A DNA stretch of 64,000 nt from Muscardinus avellanarius (taxonomy: Eukaryota; Chordata; Mammalia; Rodentia; Gliridae): contig OY726572.1 in the NCBI GenBank assembly GCA_963383645.1, positions 26,356,792-26,420,791 on the forward strand, given 5' to 3'. Under the pieces are notes generated by a model that saw only the letters and a program-made list of their open reading frames with translations, did no database searches and was not told the origin of the DNA. Each line of letters opens with the position of its first letter. The first letter of the stretch is position 1. Positions 54,127-64,000 of the stretch are shown one piece after another. Position numbers and translations under genes: made by a program.

Positions 54127-56658
54127 GTAAGTTGAATTACATGTAAGTGTGCTCTGTTTAATGGAATCTTTCACCTAATAGAAGTTAAATGAAATTAAGT
54201 TACCTTTTAAGGACATAATGTAGGTAACCCCTATAGAAACAAAGAATTGGCCTATCACAATTTTCAATACTTTACTAACCTAACACTTAAGTTAGTGCTT
54301 GAGTTCCAGAGAGCTGTTCCTGGTCTCATGGGTTCCTGGACTTAGGGAAGTGGAGGGCAGAAGGTCAGAGGAGCACATAGGCAGATTTCTCTTCTAGCAT
54401 TCTCTGCTCCTTCTCTATTCTGGCTCTCCTTTGTTCTTATTATCTTTCTGTCTTTCATTCCATTGGGCAGGATTTAATGACATGGTCATACTAGCCTGAG
54501 AGGGAGATAGAGAAATAGTTGGCTTATTATTTTTAATATTAAAAAGGGACCCAGGTGTGTTGGTACATGCCTGTAATCCTAGTACATATGAGGCTGAGAG
54601 GATTGCAGGTTTGAGGACAGCCTCAGCAATGTAGTGAGACCCTCAGGAACCTCTAGCAAAAACTTGTCTCAAAACAAAAAATAAAAAAGGGCTGTAGGTG
54701 TAGTTCAGACGTAGAGCACCCGTGTTAAATCCTCAGCACCCCAAGAGAGGAGAGGAGAGGGAGGGAAAGGAAGAAATAAAGAGAGGAAGAAAGGGTTGGG
54801 AGTATAGCTCTGTGGTAGAGTGCTCCCAAGTGCAATATCCAGTGTCACTACCAAGAAAAGTGAAGGATTATAATAAGATATTTTAACATTTAATAACTCT
54901 AAAGTTGGGAATTTTTCTTTTCTTTTCTTTTCTTTCCTTTCCTTTTTTTTTTTTTTTTTTTTGGCGGGTCTGAAGATCGAACCCAAGGGCATTCGACCTC
55001 CGAGCTACACCCCCTGCCCTATTTTTTTATTCTTTATTTTGAAACTGGGTCTCACTAAGTTACAGAGGGCCTCAATTAGTAGCTAAGGCTGTCTGTGAAC
55101 CGTAATCCTTCAGTCTCAGCCTCCCAAATGCTGTTGATGGGATTACAAGCGTGCGCCACCACACCTGGTTGAAGTTGGGAATTTTTCTATTGCACTGACT
55201 GAAGTGCTAGGTATATACTGTCCTCTACCTTCCTCCACCATGCTTGCTCAAACATCTGCAGCTGTTTTTCCTCTTTTTTTTTTTTTTTAACCTCATACGT
55301 AATTGCAGCTCCAGTGTTAACATATTCTTTGCAGACATTCCATTTGTGGATCACTGTCTTCCCTAAAGTACAGGGTCTGAAGTTTGCTTTGATTAGTGGA
55401 AATATATTTTTTCCCTTAAATCAACTATATATTTCTTTTGTGTGTGTGTGTCACTAGAGATTGAACTCAGAGGCATTCTATTTCTGAGCTAACCCCCTAC
55501 CCCAGTTTTATTTCTGATTTGGAAATGGGTCTCATTAAGTTGCCGAGGGCCTCACTAAGTAGCTGAGGCTGGCTTCAAACCTGTGATTCGCCTTTCTCAG
55601 CCTCCCAAGTACTGGGATTACAAGCGTGTGCCACCACGCCCAGCTTATTTTTCTTTTAAGATAGTTTATACTCGATAACATTAGAGGGCCAGGATTGAAG
55701 GTTGTGGTAGAGGGCCTTTTCATATTACTTACTGAATGGCTTTTGTGTAGTTTGAATATCTAAAGCTCAGTGGAGGACGTTACCTAGCTTTTTAAATTCT
55801 TTTCACTTTATTTTTAAAAATTTTTATTTTTATGTGTGTCATATTGAAAATGGCATACATTAAGATGGTGTTTGGTGGGCCCCCCCACTTCTCTTTCCCC
55901 TTCTTCCAACAATGAGTGTCTAGGTTAACCATGCTACATTCATACTTTTACACTCAGCCAAGCACAGAAAGAGAAGGGACAGATGTTTTCTCTAGTGTTG
56001 CTCTTTAAAATTTTAGCTTTGATTATTTTGCTCATAGTTTCATCTTGCCCATTTTTCTTTTTTCTTTTCTTTTCCTTTTTTTTTTTTTGAGGTACTGGGG
56101 ATGGAACATGGGCATTCTACTTCTGACCCTTATATTTTATTCTTTATTTTGAAATAGGTTTTCACTGAGTTGCAAAGGGCCTCACTTAAGTAGTAACTGA
56201 GGCTGTCCACAAACCACTATCCTTCTGTCTCAGCCTCCCAAATGCTGGGATTACAAGCATAAACCAACATGCCCGCCTCTATATTCTTTATTGATTTGGT
56301 TTATAAAAATTACGGCCAGGTGTGGCGGTGCACGCTTGTAATCCCCGCACTTGGGAGGCAGAGACAAGAGGATCGCGCAGGTTCGAAGCCAGCCATGCTG
56401 GTTTAAGAGACCCTGTTTAAAAAAAAAGTATAAAAATTATGGTTTATAAACTTTACTGTGTGATACTTTGCTGAATATATTGCTTTATCTCATTTAATTG
56501 TATAATAGTCTTTTAAGTCTTTTGGTTAATTAGATTTGTATAACAAAAGTGAATGTAGGTTAAGTTTTGAATAGTACCTTTATAATCATCACAAATTTAA
56601 ATATTTGAGGATCTGAATTTGTTGTGTTTTCATTTTTTGTGATTTTTTTTTAATTTAG
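54127..56658 (+). other. BIRC6: BIRC6 intron 2
   Basis: Donor GTAAGTTGA, acceptor TTTTTTTTAATTTAG. It contains a plus SINE with extra tRNA-half and purine-rich tail (about 54548-54850), a minus SINE (54955-55168), minus SINEs at 55440-55645 and 56085-56278, and a truncated plus young-type SINE (56315-56430). The stretches 54130-54545 and 55650-56080 are non-repetitive and show no gene. Confidence 0.85.
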
Positions 56659-56796
56659 GCACAGCAACTTTTATCAGCATGTTTAGAAAAAGTAGATATT
56701 TCTAGTACGGAAGGTTATGATTTGTTCATCACCCAGCTCAAAGATGGGTTAAAAAATACATCTCATGAAACCGCAGCAAACCACAAAGTTGCTAAG
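56659..56796 (+). CDS. BIRC6: BIRC6 exon 3
   Basis: 138 bp, exactly 46 codons (residues 173-218), phase 0 on both sides, so skipping it would keep the frame. Encoded sequence includes AQQLLSACLEKVDISSTEG, YDLFITQLKDGLKNTSHE and TAANHKVAK. Acceptor TTTTTTTTAATTTAG, donor GTAAGAAAT. It matches the human BIRC6 N-terminal region as I know it. No internal stop, no frame disturbance. Confidence 0.97.
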
Positions 56797-59700
56797 GTAA
56801 GAAATTTAAAAAGTTGACCTTTTTGGGGGTTGTAATAAAACAAATATGTCCATCTTTTGGCATTTCACTTGCCTATCTAGAAATGTTCTCACTATAGATT
56901 TTCCTCTTTTAAGAAGTAACGTGCTTATAAGTCATCTGAAAGTTGAAGCTAGTTTTTTGTTTATTTTGAGTACTGGGGATGGAATTCATGGGCCTTTTAC
57001 CTTCAGGCTTCACCCCTCGACCTGTTTTATTTTTTATTTTTTTTATTTTTGAAACAGGGTCTAGCTAAGTTGCTGAGAGCCTCACTAAGTTTCTAAAGCT
57101 GGCTTCAGACCTGCGTTCCTCCTTATCTCTAGACTCCCAAGTACTGGAATTACAAGTGTGCATCGCCATGCCTGGCTGAAACTAGTTTATTTTGTGAAAT
57201 GGTTTTGCTAAATTGCCCAGGTTGCTTTCAACTTGGATCCTCCTGTCTTGGTTCCCCAAGATGCTGGGATTACAGGCATGTGCACCATGCCTGGCTGATT
57301 CTATTTTGTAGTGATACTTTGATTTTATTAGTTGTTACTGTATTGAAGGGACATTTTGATTTAGGAAGTCAGAAACCATGCTATGAATTTCAGCAGTTTT
57401 TTTTTTAAACAATTAAGCAGGTGTACAAAGGAAATCCTAAGATAACACAGAGTTAGTAAGTATAGGAAGCACCTCCCACCTCTGGAGGAACAAAAAGAAG
57501 ATTGGGGCTGTTGGAACCCAGTAGCACAAAGAATAAATAAACCCCATGGATTTGGGATTCGGACTTCTGAGGATGAGCTTCTAGGAAGAGGACCTTGTGG
57601 AATTGGGACCCAGATCTCTGAAGAGAGGTGCTGAGTAGCTGGTATTAACCTGTGAAGGAATTCTATGAGATCCATTCTTGGCCTACTGCCACATCTTTTT
57701 TGTTTGCTTTAAAATACTTTCCTTCAATAGAAGATGACATTCTTTGGAATACCAGGGTGGTGCTGAAGACATTCTGTTTGTCACTTCACATGCAGTGCTA
57801 TGATACCATGTTGAGCATCATGGGCAGACAAGACCAATCCAGTCCCAGGATACATGTCTGTTATGGTGAAGACAGATTGTTGCCTGACTAGGTTTCATAT
57901 AGTTGGCTCTTCCCTCTGAAAAATAGCCTACAGCCTGCTTAATCTGGGTGAAAGGAACTTCATTTTGTTGGCCCCATGCATAAGCCTCCATCTTTGGCCA
58001 TGATATTTTGTATATAGGATTATTGCCCAAGCACTGGAATGGCCGTGGCTTTAGAGAAAGGCTGACTGACAGTTATATAATATATGTAGTTTGTCATTTC
58101 CTCTGGAATGGATGCCTTTTGGTGAGCATTCATATGTTTCACAAATATTTTCACAATTTTTTTTTTGAAGCAGAGTGTCGCTCAGTTGTAAAGGGCCTCA
58201 CTAAGTAGTAGCTGAGGCCGCCCATGAACTGTGATCCTCCTGTTTCAGCCTCCCAAATGCTTGGATTACAAGCATGCACCTCCACGTCCGGCAACACACT
58301 TTCAAATTGAGATTTGTCTGTAGACATCTACCTTTGACTTTCTCCTTAACAGTCTTCCCATCTTGATCTTGGCAGGCACCTTTCCATCCACCTCATACCT
58401 TAGCTACTATGTATTCCTCAGTGAGGAGCTTTGCTTCTAGCCAACTCCATCTGCTGGCTGGAGTTCTAGCAAGTGAGATTTTTCTTCCCTCTTGTCTTCT
58501 AATTGGGACTATAATCCTGTAGCCATTCACTTGAGCGTGGTGCCAGTGTACAATGCAAGCCCATCTATAAAGCAGGGTCAAGGGTGGTTCCTCTCAGTTG
58601 TTTGCACAAATGGGTATGGTTTTGCTTTAAAAACCCAGCATTCTAGCTAGGCGTGGTGGCGCAGGCTTATAATCCCCGTGCTTGGGAGGCTGAGACAGGA
58701 GGATGGCACATGTTCGAAGCCAGCCTCAGCTACTTAGTGCGACCCTGTTTCCAAATAAAATATAAAATAGGGCTGGGAGTATAGCCCAGAGGTAGAAAAG
58801 CCTCTAGGTTCCACCCCCAGTGCCACCCCCCTCCACAAAAAACAAAAAACAACAAAAAATCCAGAAAACCCCCCAAAAAACCCAAAAACCCAGCATTCTG
58901 TTATATGATTGTTGCTAGTGGCTCCTTACAGCTCCCTACAGCATCAGTACCTGTCATAGACACTACAGTGATAGTATCATTGAATGTGCTCCTTCCCCCC
59001 CCCCCATTTTTTGTACCGAGCTATACCACCCAGCTCTTTTTTTTAGGTGGGGGGGGGCATTTCTGGGGGATTTAACCTAGGGGTGTTCTACCTCCAAGCT
59101 ATACTCCCAGCCCTATGTTTTATTCTCTATTTTTGAAACAGGGTCTTGCTAAGTTGTGGAAAGCCTCTCTAAGTATTTGAGGCTAGCCACGAACCTGCAG
59201 TTCTCCTCTTTTAGCCTCCCAAGTACTGGGATTACAAGCATGAGCCACCACACCCAGCACCCCCTGGGATTACAGGTGTATACCACCATACCCTCCTGGC
59301 CTTTCCTATCTTAATGATCCTCAGAGAAGCAGAGAGCTAATGTGGAAATTTTTCCAATTGCTTATTTTGTATCTCTTCCAGTTATACATTCAGGAACTAG
59401 CATAACTACACTATGGGTCTATAGCTCTCTGAGACAGCTTTGTGCCAAAACTCCATCACATGGCTGTCCTAAATCTACGTTGACTGATGACCACATTGAT
59501 ACATTGGGTCATTTCAGTGCCACTTTCTTGTAATGCCCGAAAGAGCTTTTCCCCAGTGCAGTCTCTCATACTGAGTGCCCACAAGTTCCTTTGTGGGAAA
59601 GCTCAGAGGGTATAATTTGCATTATACACTTGGGGTATTATAATAAGACTCTTTCCAAGGAGAGCCAGCCTCCCTTCCAACGACGAGATATTGTACCTAT

Positions 59701-61893
59701 AACAGGTTAGCTCTAAAAATCTAGGCAACGCCGGGCGTGGTGGCGCATGCTTGTAATCTCCGCTCTTGGGAGGCAGAGACAGGAAGATCACACACGTTCG
59801 AAGCCAGCCGTGCTGGCTTAAGAGATCCTGTTTCCAAATAAAAAAAGTATAAAAAGTAGGTCTGGGAGTGTGTAGCCCGGAGGTAGAAGGGCTTCCAGGA
59901 ACCCCAGTACCACCACAAAAAAAAAAAAAAAAAAATCTAGGCAAGATGTTTTCAATGTTTTTTTTTTTCTTTTTTTTGCAATTCAAGTCATGTTTCTTGG
60001 CACAAGTTATATAGGTAAGTAATAATTTGTTAGACTACCTAGAATGAGTGTACTAGACAATTGATATCCATTCAACTTGATCTAAGGACAGGATAAAGAT
60101 GAAATTATTTGATTATTTCTCTGGGAGAATAATACTTAGCATATTTGCAGTCTATATTCTTTAAAAAAACTTTTCTAGCTGTCTGATTTCTTTAGTAGCT
60201 ATTATAATTTTAGTTAATTGTGGTTAACATTTATTGGATATTGTTGTTGGGCAAGTTGGGCTGTGAGTTTGTTTTTGTGACTATAAAGCTTGTGCGTTTA
60301 GCTACTGTTGCTGGAGTATGATGTCCAGCAATGTAAACGTGAGCATCTGTTATGTTGAACTAAACCTCACATATTACAATAATAATAATTATCCAGATAT
60401 ATTCTTATGAACGGAGATAGTTGAGTGTCTACTTATTTTTAATGTTTGTACAAAGTACATATGAAATAAGACAGATGCTATTAGTTATACTTAATTGTAG
60501 TGGGATATGTAAGGAAATGTGCTTCTATCTAGTGCTAAACCATCTTTTTTCAGTGTAGTTGAGCTTTCCTTTAAAAAAAAAAATTTTTTTTTAATGGTAC
60601 TGGGGATTGAACCCAGGTGCATTCTACCTCTGAACTACATCCCCAGGCTAAGTTTTCATTATTTATTTCAAAACAGGGTCTCACTAAGTTGCAGAGGACC
60701 TCACTAAGTAGCTGAGGCTGGCCGTGAACCTGTGATCCTCCTGTCTCAGCCTCCCAAGTACTGGGATTACAAGCATGTGCCATCATACCCAGCTCTGTAA
60801 ATTTTTTAAAAAATAAAATTAAAAATTTTACTTGATAAATAATTGCATATATTTTTGGAGTACAATGCGATTTTTGTGGTTGTTGTTGTACTAGAGATTT
60901 AATCCTGGGGCATTCTACCTCTGAGCTGCATCCTCCTATTATTTTTTTTATTTTGAAACAAGGTCTTGCTAGATTAATGAGAGTCTCACTATTTGCTGTG
61001 GCCATCCTCAGACTTGCGCTCTTCCTGTACTGGGATTGCAGGCATGCACCACAATGCCTGACTACAATGTGATATTTTGATTCATGTATACATTGTGGAA
61101 AGATTAAATCAAAGTAATTGACATTAATGTATAACTCATTCCTTTATGGTAGGAATGTTTATAAAATCTCCATTTTCCCAGAAAATTTGAAATATACATT
61201 GTTACTATCTGTGGTCACCATGCTGTGTTATGGTCAAAACTTACTCCTCCTGACATTTTTGTACTTTGACAAACACCCCCCAACTCCCACCTCAGCCTTT
61301 GATAAATCACCATTCTTCCTGCTTTTGAGTTAAACCCACCTCTACTTATAAGTAAGATCATTAAATATTTGTCTTTCTGTGTCTGGGTTATAGCACTTAG
61401 CATCAATGTTCTCTAGGTTGTAGCAAATGATGGAATTTCTTTACTTTTAAAGGTTATATAGTATTCTGTAGTGTTTACACACACACTTTCCTTTTTTTTT
61501 TTGGTGGTGGTTCTGGGAATCATTGTATCTCTGAGCTATACTCCAAGCCCTGTTTTATTTTATATTTGGAAACAGGATCTTGGCAAGTTGCTGAGGCTGG
61601 CCTTGAACCAGAGATCCTCCACTCTCAGCCTCCCAAGTTCTGGGACTATAGGCACACTACTACACTTTTATTTTTTTTAATTGATGGACAACTAGTTGGC
61701 TTCCATATTTGGCTCATTTGAATAAGAAGTTTTGTTTATTTTTGTACAGAACAGTTTCTGATGTAAATGATAAGCTAATGGGTAAACTGACATGAGTTTG
61801 ATAAATAGTTCTTTATTTGATGAGGTGAAGTCATGATTTTGGTTAAAAGTGCTGAATACCTTTCTCTTTGCTTGTACTCCCATTTTCTTTCAG
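56797..61893 (+). other. BIRC6: BIRC6 intron 3
   Basis: Minus SINEs at about 56965-57177, a B1-like monomer at 57180-57292, a minus SINE piece at 58165-58292, a plus SINE at 58640-58835, minus SINEs at about 59020-59258, and a young plus SINE at 59730-59930 with perfect 14-bp duplicates AAAAATCTAGGCAA (59715-59728, 59931-59944). The stretches 57300-58160, 58293-58635 and 59290-59715 are non-SINE, A+T-rich and of unknown origin, possibly a much-decayed retroelement. 59945-60590 is unique. The final part carries an antisense L1 (separate entry). The acceptor is CATTTTCTTTCAG. Confidence 0.82.
60590..61740 (-). mobile_element. Antisense L1 3' region interrupted by SINEs
   Basis: After a minus SINE (60590-60795), the sequence TTGCATATATTTTTGGAGTAC, then (after a minus SINE at about 60880-61060 flanked by TACAATG.GAT) TTGATTCATGTATACATTG, GGTCACCATGCTGTG, AGATCATTAAATATTTGTC, TTTCTGTGTCTGGGTTATAG and GATGGACAACTAGTTGGCTT follow the antisense order of the L1 3' UTR and ORF2 end. 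A third minus SINE lies at about 61493-61670. Confidence 0.8.
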
Positions 61894-62087
61894 TGGGCCA
61901 CAGTTACATTTCATCTTCCTCATCATGTGTTGAAGTCCATTGCCAGTGCCATTGTAAATGAACTCAAGAAAATAAATCAGAATGTTGCTGCCTTACCTGT
62001 GGCGTCCTCAGTGATGGACAGATTGTCTTACCTCTTACCTAGTGCACGTCCAGAACTTGGAGTGGGGCCAGGCCGTTCTGTAGACAG
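61894..62087 (+). CDS. BIRC6: BIRC6 exon 4
   Basis: 194 bp encoding residues 219-282 plus two bases of the next codon: WATVTFHLPHHVLKSIAS, IVNELKKINQNVAALPVASS, MDRLSYLLPSARPELGVGPG and RSVDR. It ends in phase 2 before GTATGAACC. The acceptor is CATTTTCTTTCAG with an upstream pyrimidine tract. In human BIRC6 the BIR zinc-binding domain begins within a few residues after this point, so it lies on exons beyond the right edge. Sequence agrees with human as remembered over the whole exon. Confidence 0.97.
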
Positions 62088-62507
62088 GTATGAACCTTGC
62101 TTATAAAGAGAGGTGAAAGATTGAATTACTAGTTTTTGGATTAACCAAAAATTACTCTAAAATGCAGTTGCATTGAAAAAATTAAAAATGTTTTGTAAAC
62201 TAGATTCTTATTAGTATGAAATGCTAAATTAAACTATTTGATTTATTTTTGTTAAATAAGATAGTATCTTTTAGTTCCCTAAAGGCATTTAAAGAGATAA
62301 AAGTGAGCTGGGTGTGGTGGCACACACATGCAATTTCAGTATTTGGGAGGTTGAGACAGGAGGACTGCAGATTTGTGGCCAGCCTTAGCTACTTAGAGAG
62401 TCCCTTCACAACTTAATGAGACCCTGTTTCAAAATAAAGAATAAAAAATAGGGCTTATGGTATAGCTCGGAGGTAAAATGCCCCTGGTTCAATCCCCAGC
62501 ACCACAA

Positions 62508-62550
<43 letters not shown>

Positions 62551-64000
62551 GATAAAATAGAGAGCGAGAGCGAGAGAGAGAGCGAGAGAGAGAGCGAGAG
62601 AGAGAGAGAGAGAGAGAGGTGTATATTTTGAGAGCTGGGTGTGGTAGCACACACTTGTAAGTCCAGTACTTGAGAGGCTGAGACAGGAGGATCCTGCAGT
62701 TTTGAAAAGCAGCCTTAGCTACTTTATGCGGCTCTCAGTACCTTAGTGACACCCTATTTCCAAATAAAAATATAGAGTAGGTCTGGGAGTGTAGCCCGGA
62801 GGTAGAAGGTCTCTGGGTTGCATCCCCAGTACCACCAAAAAGAAGTGTATTTTGAAAATTCAAGTTTAGTACTTGCTTAATAAATATTTGAGTAAACTTA
62901 AAATAATTTTTATCCAATATATGACTTATTTTGCCATTGATGAAATTTTATGACATTTGAGATACATTTTCACAAATTTAAAAACAAAAGCAGTGCTACC
63001 TATTCTCTCTCTTTTTTCTTTTTTTGGTGGTACTGGGATTCCTGGAAACCTTTCTACTTCCAGCTACACTCCCAGGTCCATTTTATATTTTTTTAAAATT
63101 GGAAACAGGGTCTCTTAAGCCAGCGAGGTTAGCTTCGAACCAGCGTGATCCTCCAGTCTCCGCCTCCCAAGTGCAGGGATTACAAGCATGCACCACCACA
63201 CGTGGCTCCTACCTATTCTTTTTTAATTGAAAACAATAAAAGAATTAAGAAATCAATTGGGGTTATTTATTTATTTACTTATATTTTGTTTTTGCAGAAT
63301 TGGGGATTAAACCCAGTGGCATTCTACATCTGAGCTACACCCTCAACCCTATTTTTTATCCTTTATTTTTGAAACAGAGTTTCAAACTTTCACTAAGTTG
63401 AGGAGGGCCTAAGTTTCTTTTTCTTTTTCTTTTTTTTTTTTTTTTTGGTGGTACTGGGGGTGGAACCCAGAGGTTTTCTACCTCCGGGCTATACTCCCAG
63501 ACCCATTTAATATTTTATTTGGAAACAGGGTCTCACTAAGTTGCAGAGAGCCTCAATAAGTAGCTGAGGCTGGCTTCAAACCTGTACGATCCTCCTGTCT
63601 CAGCCTCCCAAGCACGGGGATTACAAGCGTGTGCCACCATGCCCAGCTTCTCATTAAGTTTCTTTTTTTTTTAAATTTATTTTTTATTTTTTATTTTTTG
63701 GTGGTACTGGGGTTCCTGGAAGCCCTTCTACCTCCGGGCTACACTCCCAGACCTATTTTTACATTTTCATTTTTGGAAACAGGGTCTCCTAAGCCAGCGC
63801 GATCCTCCTGTCTCCGCCTCCCAAGCGCGGGGATTACAAGCGTGCGCCACCACGCCTGGCTCATTAAGTTTCTGAGCCTGTCCTCGAACCTGTGATCTTC
63901 CTGTCTTAGCCTCCCAAGTACTGGGATTACAAAGTGTGCCACCACACCTGGCTTGAATGGAATAATTTAAATTAATATATTTATATTGTCTGCCTTGGAC
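62088..64000 (+). other. BIRC6: BIRC6 intron 4, 5' part
   Basis: Donor GTATGAACC. Unique DNA to about 62305. A plus SINE (62307-62506) has an AAAT tail (to about 62550), followed by an AG/CG-interrupted purine repeat (about 62560-62620). Plus SINE at 62633-62838. Unique DNA at 62842-63020. Minus SINEs at about 63022-63208 (young type), 63290-63415, 63440-63650, 63695-63862 (young type, splitting an older copy with TCATTAAGTTTCT on both sides) and 63863-63955. The intron runs off the window. Confidence 0.85.

Overview
The window is mammalian nuclear DNA, almost certainly from a rodent. The evidence is spliced GT-AG exons of a conserved vertebrate gene, a CpG-island promoter, L1/L2/MaLR/MER5-type fossils, and an extreme density of one composite SINE. 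That SINE joins a 7SL-derived B1-like half (GGCGTGGTGGCGCACGC...) to a tRNA-derived half (GTAGCTCGGAGGTAGAATG...GGTTCAATCCC) and ends in an A-rich tail. This architecture matches the B1-dID/STRID type known from Sciuromorpha (squirrels, mountain beaver, dormice). The clade assignment is inference from the SINE alone.

The one functional protein-coding gene I can support is the 5' end of BIRC6 (BRUCE/apollon), on the + strand. Exon 1 is coding at 22240-22573 inside a CpG island (about 21840-23115). Exons 2, 3 and 4 are at 53945-54126, 56659-56796 and 61894-62087. All junctions are canonical and the exon phases agree, giving 282 complete codons plus two bases. The gene continues off the right edge, where the BIR domain should lie. 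Intron 1 is 31.4 kb, intron 2 is 2.5 kb, intron 3 is 5.1 kb and intron 4 is open.

Positions 1-21375 (upstream of the promoter) are SINE-packed intergenic DNA. They contain a full-length TBC1D20 retrocopy (14871-18133) with perfect 16-bp target-site duplications and several inactivating lesions, an antisense MST/THE1-like MaLR LTR (13560-13965), L1 and L2 fragments, and a 1.3-kb stretch that may be LTR-related (11580-12880). Positions 21376-23940 hold low-repeat promoter-flanking DNA, the CpG island and exon 1. Intron 1 contains a dead RIDA retrocopy (minus strand, about 27440-28058), an old antisense L1 broken by SINEs (30481-32500), another antisense L1 (47276-47960) and a sense L1 3' end (49986-50990).

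The most unusual object is a minus-strand composite retroelement at about 43501-46018. Read 5' to 3' it has an array of 91-bp G+C-rich repeats, a non-repetitive middle, a second and unrelated array of about nine 98-bp repeats, an L1-like 3' end with a G-rich polypurine tract and polyadenylation signal, and an A-rich tail. It has split a SINE. The layout recalls primate SVA elements, although an internally deleted L1 is the main alternative. The window also records several local copy events: an exact 96-bp duplication, an exact 25-bp duplication, a diverged ~107-bp duplication lying inside an L1, and a perfect 21-bp-arm hairpin. All look like template-switch scars. No tRNA, rRNA, CRISPR or prokaryotic-type system is present.
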